This document shows, piece by piece, positions 16,449-25,247 of a DNA stretch of 64,000 nucleotides. Source of the stretch: Alkalibacter saccharofermentans DSM 14828. GTDB taxonomy: Bacteria > Bacillota > Clostridia > Eubacteriales > Alkalibacteraceae. Location of the stretch: contig NZ_FQTU01000002.1 in NCBI RefSeq assembly GCF_900128885.1, positions 62,001 to 126,000 of the forward strand, read 5' to 3'. Made by a program: the position numbers and the translations under genes. The notes under the pieces are model-generated. The model was not told the origin of the DNA, did not search any database, and saw nothing but the letters and a program-made list of their open reading frames with translations. Positions within the stretch are counted from its first letter, which is position 1. Each line of letters begins with the position of its first letter.

Positions 16449-17033
16449 TTATAGTATTCCCTTGGTGGAAGGAATGCTGTCAGAGCCTGGCTCTATGCGA
16501 CATGCCTCACTTAATGCTCTTCCCAAGGCTTTGAATATAGATTCAATTATATGATGATCGTTTTTTCCGTATAGTGTGGTCACGTGAAGGGTAGTGCCCG
16601 AATTAATGGCAAATGCGTAGAGAAACTCATTTAGCATTTCTGTCTCAAAGTTGCCCACCTTTTCACGTTTCAACTCCACATTGAACACAAGGAATCCCCT
16701 TCCGCTTAAGTCTAGCGTCACCCGGCTGAGAGCCTCATCCATGGGACAGTAGAAGTTGCCGTACCTGCGTATGCCTCTCTTATCTCCCAAGGCTTCTTTT
16801 AAGCACTGGCCTAAAAGTATGCCCAGGTCTTCTACGGTATGGTGAGTGTCTACATCGAGATCTCCCTTGCACTCAATATTCAGGTCAAAACCTCCGTGCT
16901 TGGAGAGCAAATGGAGCATGTGGTCAAAAAATCCTATTCCGGTACTACCATCAAAAACTCCCTTGCCGTCCAGATTGACGGAACAGGCAAGCTGAGTTTC
17001 CCCTGTATTTCTATTCATGGTGGATTCACGCAT
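16449..17033 (-). CDS. hisB: Imidazoleglycerol-phosphate dehydratase
   Basis: 194 residues, the monofunctional form without a histidinol-phosphatase domain. Metal-binding motifs DVDTHHTVEDLG and KNDHHIIES are intact, and FFDHML is present. The start MRESTMNRNTGET aligns with the usual M-R-x5-R-x-T-x-E-T start, so ATG 17033 is kept although it overlaps hisC by 8 bases. The missing phosphatase domain means step 8 must be done by another protein. Confidence 0.96.
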   Translation of the reverse strand: MRESTMNRNTGETQLACSVNLDGKGVFDGSTGIGFFDHMLHLLSKHGGFDLNIECKGDLDVDTHHTVEDLGILLGQCLKEALGDKRGIRRYGNFYCPMDEALSRVTLDLSGRGFLVFNVELKREKVGNFETEMLNEFLYAFAINSGTTLHVTTLYGKNDHHIIESIFKALGRALSEACRIEPGSDSIPSTKGIL

Positions 17034-18096
17034 CTTTAAGGGCCCCTCTCAAAATTTTTAAAACCAGGTCATTGACCTCTCTTGTGGTGACGGTGACTCT
17101 GAAACAATTTTCCAGCATTGGCTTTTTGTCAAAGTACTTCAACAGCACACCTTGACACAGCATGGCGTCATTAACTTTTTTCCCATCATCAACTTTGATC
17201 AAGATGAAGTTTGACTGGCTGTCGTAAACGGTGATTCCGGATATTTTTTTAAGTTCAGCGTATAGGTAATCCCGTTCTTTTGAAAGGTACTTTATTTTTT
17301 CCATGATGGGCTTGCGATTTTCAATCGCCCAGGAAGCTATAAGCTGAGAAATTGAGTTTAGGTTGTAGGGCTGCTTTACTTTGTTTAATATGTCGATCAT
17401 TTTTTTTTGCCCCAAGGCATAGCCCACTCTAAGACCTGCCATTCCGAAGGCCTTGGAAAAAGTCCGAAGGATGATGAGGTTTTCGTATTTTTCGATAAGA
17501 TCCAGACAGTTTGCATCTGAAAATTCAACGTAAGCTTCATCAACAACAACTATTCCCGGGGACTCTTCTAGTATTTTTATTATATCCCTTTTGTCAATGG
17601 CATGTCCCGTGGGGTTATTGGGAACACAAACGAAGATAAGTTTAGCATTGTAGTCTTTTGCAGCAGAAATCATTCCCTCCACATCGATGACATGTCCCTC
17701 AAGATCATTGACAGGTACGAAATTCCCTTGAGCTATCTGTGCGGATATCTTATACATGTCGAATGAAGGATAGTGTGAAACTACTGCTTCTCCTGGATTT
17801 AAAAATGCGGAAAATATCATGGGAATAAGCTCATCGGAGCCATTTGCGCATATGATTTTATCTGAATCAACTTTAAGGTATTCAGATAGTTTTTCCCTGA
17901 GAAGACGTGAGCTGCCATCGGGGTATAAGTTTGTCTTGTATTCTTTCAACTCATCAAAAAGTCCATCCTTTAAATCTGGATCTTTAAACAGGTTAAAGGG
18001 GCTCTCGTTAGCATTAAGGACATATTTATAATCGTTGTCTGGAACCACGTAGTTCATAAATTCTTTTAGGTGGCTCCTCATCAAATCTTCAATCAT
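17026..18096 (-). CDS. hisC: Histidinol-phosphate aminotransferase
   Basis: About 356 residues, fold-type I aminotransferase. NANESPFN, PNNPTGH, DEAYVEF and the PLP lysine in RTFSKAFGMAG (Lys215) with LRVGY are visible. It converts imidazole-acetol phosphate to histidinol phosphate. TTAGGAGGAGATTTA before ATG 18096 fixes the start inside the last codons of hisD, an 8-base overlap. Confidence 0.95.
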   Translation of the reverse strand: MIEDLMRSHLKEFMNYVVPDNDYKYVLNANESPFNLFKDPDLKDGLFDELKEYKTNLYPDGSSRLLREKLSEYLKVDSDKIICANGSDELIPMIFSAFLNPGEAVVSHYPSFDMYKISAQIAQGNFVPVNDLEGHVIDVEGMISAAKDYNAKLIFVCVPNNPTGHAIDKRDIIKILEESPGIVVVDEAYVEFSDANCLDLIEKYENLIILRTFSKAFGMAGLRVGYALGQKKMIDILNKVKQPYNLNSISQLIASWAIENRKPIMEKIKYLSKERDYLYAELKKISGITVYDSQSNFILIKVDDGKKVNDAMLCQGVLLKYFDKKPMLENCFRVTVTTREVNDLVLKILRGALKDA

Positions 18097-19378
18097 TAAA
18101 TCTCCTCCTAACCGCATTTGCATGGGAAGTGAATCCTTCCCTTTCTGCAAAATCGGCAACTTTGTCTTTTACCGATTCAAGGCTTTTTTTGCTGTAGTGC
18201 AGTACGCTGCTTCGTTTAACAAAATCATATACTCCCAGTGGTGAAGAAAATTTTGCTGTTCCGGAAGTAGGCAGGGTGTGATTTGGACCCGCAAAGTAAT
18301 CGCCTATGGGCTCGGGGGTGTATGATCCTAAGAATACGGCTCCTGCATTTGTTATTTTGCTCAGTAGACTTTCTGGATCATCCACCATGATTTCAAGGTG
18401 TTCAGGGGCGATCAAGTTTGAAAGAGCTATTGCGCTGTCAATATCATCCACTAAAAATATTTTACCGTTATCTTCGATGGATTTTTTCATTATATCTTTT
18501 CGAGACAGTTCCTCCATTTGTGCGTAAACAGATTTTTTTGTTTCATGGGCGAGCTTCTCGTCCCAAGTTATCAGCATGGATGAGGCCATTTCGTCGTGTT
18601 CTGCTTGACTTAGAAGATCAGCTGCGATGAAATCGGGGTTTGCATCACTTCCGGCTATAATGCAGATTTCGCTTGGTCCCGCTATCATGTCTATATCCAC
18701 CTTGCCGAAGACCTGTTTTTTGGCAGTAGCTACGTAAATATTGCCGGGACCCACGATTTTATTGACGGGCTTTATAGACTCGGTACCATATGCCAAAGCT
18801 GCCACACCTTGGGCTCCGCCAACTTTGTATATCTCGTCAACGCCTGCAATCTTTGCAGCGGCGAGTATGTATGGATTTACTTTGCCGTCTTTACCGGGAG
18901 GAGTGATTAGCACGATGGACTTAACTCCGGCAACCTTGGCAGGAACTGCATCCATAAGTACGGTAGATGGATAACCGGCCTTGCCTCCGGGTACGTAGAG
19001 CCCCACCCTGTCGATTGGGGTTATAAGCTGGCCTAGCCTTACACCGGGAGAGAAGTCTTTTATCCAAGTCTTTGATATCTGATGTCTATGATAATTTTCT
19101 ATATTGTCTCTGGCTTCTGTTAAGGTTTCAATAAAATCTCCGTCTACGCTCTTATATCCTTCTTCTATTTCAGAAGCTGAAACTACCAGTGTCTCAAGTG
19201 CCACTTTATCGAATTTTTCTGTATATTTAAGTACTGCTGCGTCGCCGTTTAAACGCACATCATCTAAAATATGGGCAACGGCGTCTTCGATAGCCTTGTT
19301 CTGGGCGTGATTTCTTTTCAGGATGTAGTCAACTTTATCTTGAGTTATATCTAGGGTATTCATAATGATTGTATCCAT
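18089..19378 (-). CDS. hisD: Histidinol dehydrogenase
   Basis: About 429 residues. Zinc and NAD motifs include GPSEICIIA, DLLSQAEHD and PEHLEIM, with the catalytic Glu-His pair in the last of these. It makes the final two oxidations from histidinol to histidine. Upstream in-frame starts lie inside hisG; ATG 19378 has GGAAAGG at a workable distance and is chosen, with ATG 19363 as an alternative. Confidence 0.95.
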   Translation of the reverse strand: MDTIIMNTLDITQDKVDYILKRNHAQNKAIEDAVAHILDDVRLNGDAAVLKYTEKFDKVALETLVVSASEIEEGYKSVDGDFIETLTEARDNIENYHRHQISKTWIKDFSPGVRLGQLITPIDRVGLYVPGGKAGYPSTVLMDAVPAKVAGVKSIVLITPPGKDGKVNPYILAAAKIAGVDEIYKVGGAQGVAALAYGTESIKPVNKIVGPGNIYVATAKKQVFGKVDIDMIAGPSEICIIAGSDANPDFIAADLLSQAEHDEMASSMLITWDEKLAHETKKSVYAQMEELSRKDIMKKSIEDNGKIFLVDDIDSAIALSNLIAPEHLEIMVDDPESLLSKITNAGAVFLGSYTPEPIGDYFAGPNHTLPTSGTAKFSSPLGVYDFVKRSSVLHYSKKSLESVKDKVADFAEREGFTSHANAVRRRFND

Positions 19379-19379
19379 T

Positions 19380-20015
19380 TCACTCATCCCTTTCCACCAA
19401 AGAGCCAAGGGAATCTATGACCCACTGTATCTCTTCGAACTTGGTTTTTAGGCTAACCTTGTTGGCTATGAACCTGGCGCTTATGGGAAACATCTTTTCA
19501 TGCACTACAAGGCCATTTTCTTCAAGGGTTTTTCCACTTTCCACGATGTCGACTATGATATCTGAAAGGCCTATAATGGGGGCAAGCTCAACAGAACCGT
19601 TAAGCTTGATTATATCAGTCAATACTCCAAGCTTGTTGAAATAGTCTCTAGTTATGTGGGGATACTTGGTACCAACGGTGATTTTTTTGCTGTAATCAGG
19701 CTTTTTATCTGCAAATCCGGCAACGCACATATCACATTTGCCGATATTCAAGTTTACCAGCTCATAGACGTCAGCTTTGTCTTCAAGAAGGATGTCCTTG
19801 CCCACAATTCCCGCATCCGCTGCCCCCTTTTCCACATACACAGGAACATCCGGAGATTTTACCAAAGTTACCTTTATATTGTTCTTTTTATCATGGAATA
19901 TCAGTTTTCTGCTTTCCTTGCTGTAGTCGGGAAACTCGCACCCGCAATCAATCAAAAGCTTCATGGCAGCTGAGGCCACACGGCCTTTTGCCAAGGCTAT
20001 ATTTAAGTTTTTCAT
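19380..20015 (-). CDS. hisG: ATP phosphoribosyltransferase, short form
   Basis: 211 residues, the short HisG that lacks the C-terminal regulatory domain and needs HisZ. LNIALAKGRV opens the protein and DAGIVGKDIL and DIIVDIVESGKTLEENGL form the PRPP site. It carries out the committed step of histidine synthesis. The ATG overlaps the hisZ stop (ATGA), with AAGGAG upstream. Confidence 0.96.
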   Translation of the reverse strand: MKNLNIALAKGRVASAAMKLLIDCGCEFPDYSKESRKLIFHDKKNNIKVTLVKSPDVPVYVEKGAADAGIVGKDILLEDKADVYELVNLNIGKCDMCVAGFADKKPDYSKKITVGTKYPHITRDYFNKLGVLTDIIKLNGSVELAPIIGLSDIIVDIVESGKTLEENGLVVHEKMFPISARFIANKVSLKTKFEEIQWVIDSLGSLVERDE

Positions 20016-21244
20016 AGATCTGATTCTCCTTTCAAAAGGTCGATTGCCTCCTCGGTGGTTATGGGAGAGATTTTTTCATTGGTTGACACCTTTAATCCGG
20101 CTTCATCGTATTCAAAAATAAACCGATAGGCCTCGTGATCGATGGAATAGTCCTTGTTTATGCAGTCTGTTGAAAAGTCCAGATCTCTTAGAAGCGAAGC
20201 TAGAGACAGTGCATTTTGAGTCTGGCTGGAATCGTACCTTATTAGTGCGTCAAAGTAGTCTTGGCTGTTTTCTTCGGCACTTATGATCTCTGTAAGCAAG
20301 CTTATATTGATTCCAAAGCCTATGGCCGGACGCTCCACTCCGAAAGTGGAGGACAACTGGTCGTAGCGTCCTCCAGATAGTATTGAATCTCCCCAGTCTT
20401 CAGCATAACCTTTGAATATAAGGCCGGAATAGTAATTTAGCTGATTAGTGAATCCAAAGTCAAGGTATACGTACTTTTCCAAACCGTAGAGCTTTAGCAT
20501 CTTATAGACTTCCTTGACATTGTCCAGTGCTGTTTTCATCGATTCGTTCCTACAGAGCTTTTCTGCTTGTGGTATCACCTTTTGATAAGAACCGAATAGC
20601 ATGGGGATTTTCAATATCGTTTCGAAAACTTCGGGAGAAATCTGCAGCTTGTTGAGATAAAGCTTGAGGTCTCCTAGATTCTTGTTTTCTATAAGCTCGT
20701 TTACGCGTTCTTTTTCCTTCTTTGTAAGATCCAGCCCGTGGAATAAGCCGTCCAGAAAAGCGACTTGGCCTATGTCGATGTGAATCTTGTCTAGACCTAG
20801 GTTTAACAGCATGGAAATCGCTACTGCTATTATTTCGGCGTCGCAATCCGGGGAATTGTTGCCAAAATACTCAACGCCGCCTTGTATGAAGTCTTTTTTA
20901 TAATTTGTCTTGCTGTTGTCTTCTCTGAATATGGTTGTTATGTAGCTGAACTTGAGGACTTCTTTTGGGTCCTTAAATGTGTTTGCAGCCATCCTGCATA
21001 TGGGAATCGTTGCATCCGGCCTTAAAACAAGCACTTTGCCGTTTTTGTCGATAAGCTTGAACATTTTATCTCTAGAGAGAGACTGATCCATGTTGTACAT
21101 ATCGTAGTATTCGAAATTTGGAGTCAATATCGGCTTGTAGCCAAACTTTCGCATGACCTGTTCAATTTCCTCATTTATTCTTTCATAGCCTAAAAACTCC
21201 TGAAAATGTATGTCGTTGACACCATCTATATAGTAATTAATCAT
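20012..21244 (-). CDS. hisZ: ATP phosphoribosyltransferase regulatory subunit
   Basis: About 410 residues, a histidyl-tRNA-synthetase paralog that forms the hetero-octamer with short HisG and gives histidine feedback control. Class II motifs appear as TPNFEYYDMY and VLVLRPDATIPICR, and GGRYDQL late in the protein, while the tRNA anticodon domain is missing. ATG 21244 follows GGAGGGTTGTTT. It is first in the operon, 47 bases below a strong promoter. Confidence 0.94.
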   Translation of the reverse strand: MINYYIDGVNDIHFQEFLGYERINEEIEQVMRKFGYKPILTPNFEYYDMYNMDQSLSRDKMFKLIDKNGKVLVLRPDATIPICRMAANTFKDPKEVLKFSYITTIFREDNSKTNYKKDFIQGGVEYFGNNSPDCDAEIIAVAISMLLNLGLDKIHIDIGQVAFLDGLFHGLDLTKKEKERVNELIENKNLGDLKLYLNKLQISPEVFETILKIPMLFGSYQKVIPQAEKLCRNESMKTALDNVKEVYKMLKLYGLEKYVYLDFGFTNQLNYYSGLIFKGYAEDWGDSILSGGRYDQLSSTFGVERPAIGFGINISLLTEIISAEENSQDYFDALIRYDSSQTQNALSLASLLRDLDFSTDCINKDYSIDHEAYRFIFEYDEAGLKVSTNEKISPITTEEAIDLLKGESDL

Positions 21245-21290
21245 AAACAACCCTCCGCTTTATTGCTTTAGTGTGATAAAGTATAGCAAA

Positions 21291-21319
21291 ATTATATAGG
21301 CTCCGGTCAAAAAAGTCAA
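21291..21319 (-). promoter_or_regulatory. Sigma-A promoter of the histidine operon
   Basis: On the minus strand TTGACT (21319-21314), a 17-base spacer, then TATAAT (21296-21291). No T-box or leader peptide is visible in the short leader, so regulation by histidine is not evident here except through HisZ. Confidence 0.8.
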
Positions 21320-21397
21320 TAAAAATCATAGTAATTTAACTAAACTATATTATAATAGTACTATTCAAAAGGAATAAACACAAAAGGATTTGATAAA

Positions 21398-22024
21398 ATG
21401 GCATTTCAATGCGTCATATTTGATTTTGACGGAACCTTGGCAGACACCGAGGAACGTGCGCTTTACATATACAACAGCCTTGCAGAAAAATACAGCTACA
21501 AGAGCATAACCAGAGAAGAGCTACATAAGATCAAGCATCTTAATATAAAGGAAATAATCGAAACAGTTGAGATACCTTTAAAAAAGTTGCCAAAGATCAT
21601 CAAGCATGGACAAAAGCTTCTGAAAAACGAGATGCATACCATAAAACCCTTTGATGAAAAGCTGGAAGAAATTTTGATTGAACTTAAAGAAAGGGTAAAG
21701 GTAATGGGGATAATAACCTCTAACTCAAATAGAAATGTAAAGGCTTTTATGAGGAACCAAAACATAGACTGTTTTGATTTTATTGAGTCTTCGCCCCTTA
21801 TGAGCAAGGAAATAAAGATTAGCTCTACTGCCAGAAAGTATTCAATACCAAAAAGTGATATACTTTATGTAGGTGATGAAAGCAGGGATATTGCGGCATG
21901 CAAAAAAGCAGGGGTAAAATGTGCTGCAGTCACATGGGGATACAACTATCCAGAAGCTCTTTTGAAGGAATCCCCGGACTATATGATAGATGATCTAACA
22001 AGCTTGATTGAAATCGTAGGTTAG
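21398..22024 (+). CDS. HAD-superfamily phosphatase, possible histidinol-phosphatase
   Basis: 208 residues. HAD motif I FDFDGTLADTEE (nucleophile Asp and acid Asp), motif II ITSNSN, motif III Lys in SKEIKISS and motif IV YVGDESRDI are all present, with a helical cap of the phosphoglycolate phosphatase type. It is divergent from the his operon, which lacks a histidinol-phosphatase, so that role is a reasonable guess. It also forms the head of a run with cca 12 bases downstream, which does not point to histidine. Substrate therefore open. Confidence 0.85.
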   Translation: MAFQCVIFDFDGTLADTEERALYIYNSLAEKYSYKSITREELHKIKHLNIKEIIETVEIPLKKLPKIIKHGQKLLKNEMHTIKPFDEKLEEILIELKERVKVMGIITSNSNRNVKAFMRNQNIDCFDFIESSPLMSKEIKISSTARKYSIPKSDILYVGDESRDIAACKKAGVKCAAVTWGYNYPEALLKESPDYMIDDLTSLIEIVG

Positions 22025-22036
22025 CGAGGAGAGGCT

Positions 22037-23239
22037 ATGAATCTGCCCGAAAATGTATACCGATTGATGAATTATATCGAATCAAAGGGTTATAAATGCT
22101 ACCTGGTTGGGGGAGCTGTCAGGGATTTTTTATCCCACAAGAAACCCAAAGATTTTGATTTTACCACGGATGCAAAGCCTGAGGAGATAAAGACCATATT
22201 CGAACGACATATTGAGACGGGGATAGATTTCGGCACTATTACAGTGCTGTTTAACGACGAACCCTTTGAGATTACCACATTTAGGTTGGAACACAGATAT
22301 TCCGACGGAAGAAGGCCGGACATGGTATTTTACTCAGATTCCCTTTTAAGCGATCTCAGCAGAAGGGACTTCACCATGAATGCGATAGCTCTTGATAAGG
22401 ACCTTAACGTATATGATTATTTTAACGGGATGGAAGATTTGAAAAACAGGCTCTTAAGGACTATAGGCAGGGCTAAGGTAAGGTTCAAGGAGGACCGTCT
22501 CAGAAAGCTCAGAGCAGTACGGATTGCCTGTGAGAACAATTATTTAATCCATGAGGATATAATCAAATCCATAATGAACGATCCAGATCTTCCCGGCGTT
22601 AGCAGCGAGAGGATAAAGGCGGAATTTGATAGAATATTTATATGTGAAGGAGCAAAAAGAGGAGTTGAGCTCTTATTCAGGCTTCATCTTGTAAGGGTTA
22701 TTATACCTGAACTCGACAAGCTGGTCACTCCAGGGGAAGAAGGATGGGACGAGTACGTCAAACACTTTGAAGAGTCCGCGCCTGAGCTGTCCCTGAGGGT
22801 TTATTTTTTGCTGCGTCCCATAGCTGAAAGGGAAGAAGTGAAAACAATCTTAGAGAGGCTGAAGTATCAGAGGATAATAATAAACCAAGTCATAGCTTTG
22901 TATGATTATGAAAGAGTTAAAAGACATGAGGATTTTGTTAAGAAAGTTCCCGAGTATACCGACGAAATGCTAAGGCTGTTTTTAAAACTAGAGGATGCCT
23001 TAGGCAAAAACCACCCATGGAAGATGACGATTAGGAGGCTTTTAGAGGGTGAGCTTCCCCGAAAGGTAGTAGACCTTGAAATAGGAGGTAATGATTTAAA
23101 GGAAAAAGGGTTTAAAGGCGAAAGCATAGGAAAGACCCTTAACCACCTATTGCAAGTCGTCATTGAAGCTCCTGAATTAAATAGAAGGAAGGAACTTATT
23201 GAAATGGTGGATAGAATAAAATTAGAGGAGAACATATAG
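22037..23239 (+). CDS. cca: CCA tRNA nucleotidyltransferase
   Basis: 400 residues, class II enzyme. LVGGAVRDFL (GGxVRD at 25-30) and the metal site KDFDF (Asp39, Asp41) begin the palm, RRDFTMNAIA and RFKEDRLRKLRAVR follow. It adds or repairs the 3' CCA of tRNA. GAGGAGAGG precedes ATG. It lies in a run HAD-cca-mntP-rnmV-rsmA with short gaps. Confidence 0.93.
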   Translation: MNLPENVYRLMNYIESKGYKCYLVGGAVRDFLSHKKPKDFDFTTDAKPEEIKTIFERHIETGIDFGTITVLFNDEPFEITTFRLEHRYSDGRRPDMVFYSDSLLSDLSRRDFTMNAIALDKDLNVYDYFNGMEDLKNRLLRTIGRAKVRFKEDRLRKLRAVRIACENNYLIHEDIIKSIMNDPDLPGVSSERIKAEFDRIFICEGAKRGVELLFRLHLVRVIIPELDKLVTPGEEGWDEYVKHFEESAPELSLRVYFLLRPIAEREEVKTILERLKYQRIIINQVIALYDYERVKRHEDFVKKVPEYTDEMLRLFLKLEDALGKNHPWKMTIRRLLEGELPRKVVDLEIGGNDLKEKGFKGESIGKTLNHLLQVVIEAPELNRRKELIEMVDRIKLEENI

Positions 23240-23797
23240 ATGAGCACCTTTGTTATGATGAGCACTGCGGTGGCTCTTTCAATGGATGCCTTCGCAGTGG
23301 CGGCTTCATGCGGAATTTCTAACAAGGCAAAAACTTTGGGACTACAGGGAAAGATCGCCCTGTTTTTCGGATTGTTTCAGGGGATTATGCCCTTGATGGG
23401 ATATTTTCTTGCGGCGACCTTTGCAGACCGGATCAGGACGGTGGATCATTGGATAGCTTTTGGGCTGTTGGTATTCATCGGGATAAGGATGATTCTCGAG
23501 TCTAGAGAGGAAGACAGGTGTGGAACCGGGAAGCTCAGCAACAGATACCTTTTTACATTGGCGATTGCAACGAGCATCGATGCCATGGCTTCGGGAATAG
23601 GCTTTGCTTTCTTAGATGTAAATATATGGCTGATAGCAGGAGTTATAGCACTAACTACATTTGTGATAAGCTTTGTAGGAGCCAGGTTTGGGCATAGCCT
23701 TGGGCATAAGTTTCAGGCAGGGTCCGAGATTTTTGGCGGCTCAGTGTTGATTTTGATTGGTGGCAAGATTCTTTTGGAAGGCTTGGCGATCATATGA
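23240..23797 (+). CDS. mntP: MntP-family manganese efflux pump
   Basis: 185 residues, six hydrophobic spans in two repeats. The two Asp-containing motifs SMDAFAVAASCG near residue 14 and SIDAMASGIGF near 111 are the metal-transport signature of the MntP/DUF204 family, which exports Mn(II). AGAGGAG lies inside the cca end; the ATG follows the cca stop directly. No yybP-type riboswitch is seen, as expected for an internal operon gene. Confidence 0.9.
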   Translation: MSTFVMMSTAVALSMDAFAVAASCGISNKAKTLGLQGKIALFFGLFQGIMPLMGYFLAATFADRIRTVDHWIAFGLLVFIGIRMILESREEDRCGTGKLSNRYLFTLAIATSIDAMASGIGFAFLDVNIWLIAGVIALTTFVISFVGARFGHSLGHKFQAGSEIFGGSVLILIGGKILLEGLAII

Positions 23798-24333
23798 TAA
23801 AAGAACTTATAGTGGTTGAGGGCAAGGACGATATAGCAGCTGTTAAGAGAGCGGTGGATGCACATATAATTCAGACCAGCGGCCTTGGCCTTGAAGAAAA
23901 GACCTACGAAATTATACAAAACGCCGTAGAACGTACGGGCGTTATAGTGTTTACGGATCCAGATTTTGCAGGAGAGAAAATCAGAAGAATGATAAATGAC
24001 AGAGTTTCGGGATGCAAACACGCCTACCTGCCAAGGGATGAGGGGACCAAAAATGGAAACATTGGAATTGAAAATGCCTCTCCGGAAGCAATCATAAAAG
24101 CGCTTGAAGATGTTAAGACGGTTGTTGAAGGTGAGGCGATCCATACTTCGGAAAGCATCGGAAAGCTAGGCCTGCTTTATGGGAACAATGCCAAGGCAAT
24201 GAGAGAAAAGACAGGGGAAGCCCTGGGTATTGGATACGCAAACGGAAAACAGTTTCTTCAAAGGATAAATGCGTACCAAATAAGCGAAGAAGTACTGCTG
24301 AAGGCTGTAAACAAAATAAAAGAAAAGGTTTGA
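23794..24333 (+). CDS. rnmV: Ribonuclease M5
   Basis: 179 residues with an N-terminal TOPRIM domain: VVEGKDDIAAVKRAV holds the catalytic Glu and VIVFTDPDFAGEKIRR the DxD. It matures 5S rRNA. The ATG overlaps the mntP stop by 4 bases and rsmA begins four bases after, the common rnmV-rsmA pair. Confidence 0.95.
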   Translation: MIKELIVVEGKDDIAAVKRAVDAHIIQTSGLGLEEKTYEIIQNAVERTGVIVFTDPDFAGEKIRRMINDRVSGCKHAYLPRDEGTKNGNIGIENASPEAIIKALEDVKTVVEGEAIHTSESIGKLGLLYGNNAKAMREKTGEALGIGYANGKQFLQRINAYQISEEVLLKAVNKIKEKV

Positions 24334-24337
24334 TCAT

Positions 24338-25192
24338 ATGCATAAGCTCACATCTCCAAGGACAATAGAAGATATTTTAAAAAGGCACGGATTTAAAATG
24401 AGTAAAAAATTCGGACAGAATTTTTTGACGGATGAAAACATTGTCTTAAAGATAGTAAATGCTGCAGGAGTAACAGAAGATGATGTTGTGCTTGAGATAG
24501 GTCCTGGGATCGGCGCCATGACCGCCAAGCTTTGTGAAAGGGCAAAGCATGTACTAGCCGTTGAAATAGACAAGATGCTAATACCCATACTCGATGAGAC
24601 CTTGGCCGAATACGAAAACTGTACAGTAATAAATGAAGACATTTTGAAGCTGGATATAAATGCCGAGATAATAAAGCATACCGAAAAAAAAATAAAGGTT
24701 GTAGCCAATCTTCCGTATTATATAACCACCCCAATAATAATGGGGCTATTGGAAAAAGATATTCCAATAGAGAGCATAACGGTAATGATACAAAAGGAGG
24801 TGGCGGAAAGGATTGCAGCTACTCCGGGAGGCAAGGAATATGGAGCCTTAACCGTTGCCTGTGGCTATTATACAAAGCCACAGCTATCTTTTATCGTACC
24901 CGCAAGCGTATTTATTCCAAAACCCAAGGTAGATTCTGCAGTCATTCATATGGAGGTTAGAGATGACAGACTTATGGATAAAAATGACAAAGATAGGTTT
25001 TTTGCTGTTGTTAAGGCCGGTTTTGCCAACAGGAGAAAAACCCTTCTTAATACGCTGTCAAACAACCTTCACTATGAAAAGCCTGATGTAAAAAAAGCCC
25101 TTTTACAAGCTGGAATAGAAGAGAGCAGAAGGGCTGAGACCCTTTCGTTTGAAGATTTTAAACGAATCGCAGAGGCATTTGGAAAGCTATAA
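24338..25192 (+). CDS. rsmA: 16S rRNA (A1518/A1519) dimethyltransferase
   Basis: 284 residues (KsgA). KKFGQNFLTDENIV, SAM motif VLEIGPGIGAMT (52-63) and catalytic NLPY (124-127) are intact. It dimethylates two adenines in helix 45 of 16S rRNA and checks small-subunit assembly. Last gene of the run, closed by a strong hairpin. Confidence 0.96.
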   Translation: MHKLTSPRTIEDILKRHGFKMSKKFGQNFLTDENIVLKIVNAAGVTEDDVVLEIGPGIGAMTAKLCERAKHVLAVEIDKMLIPILDETLAEYENCTVINEDILKLDINAEIIKHTEKKIKVVANLPYYITTPIIMGLLEKDIPIESITVMIQKEVAERIAATPGGKEYGALTVACGYYTKPQLSFIVPASVFIPKPKVDSAVIHMEVRDDRLMDKNDKDRFFAVVKAGFANRRKTLLNTLSNNLHYEKPDVKKALLQAGIEESRRAETLSFEDFKRIAEAFGKL

Positions 25193-25196
25193 TGGC

Positions 25197-25243
25197 AAAA
25201 AGGACTTGTGGGTAAGTTTAGTCCATTCCACAAGTCCTTTTTT
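25197..25243. terminator. Bidirectional terminator
   Basis: AAAAAGGACTTGTGG / CCACAAGTCCTTTTT stem around a 16-base loop, between the convergent rsmA and FAH-family genes. Confidence 0.88.
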
Positions 25244-25247
25244 GATG

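Noticed and set aside
20550..20846. Basic-rich minus-strand frame inside hisZ
   Set aside because: Shadow of hisZ in another frame; Arg/Ser-rich with no homology.
24393..24767. Minus-strand frames inside rsmA
   Set aside because: Leu-rich shadow frames of a well-supported gene.
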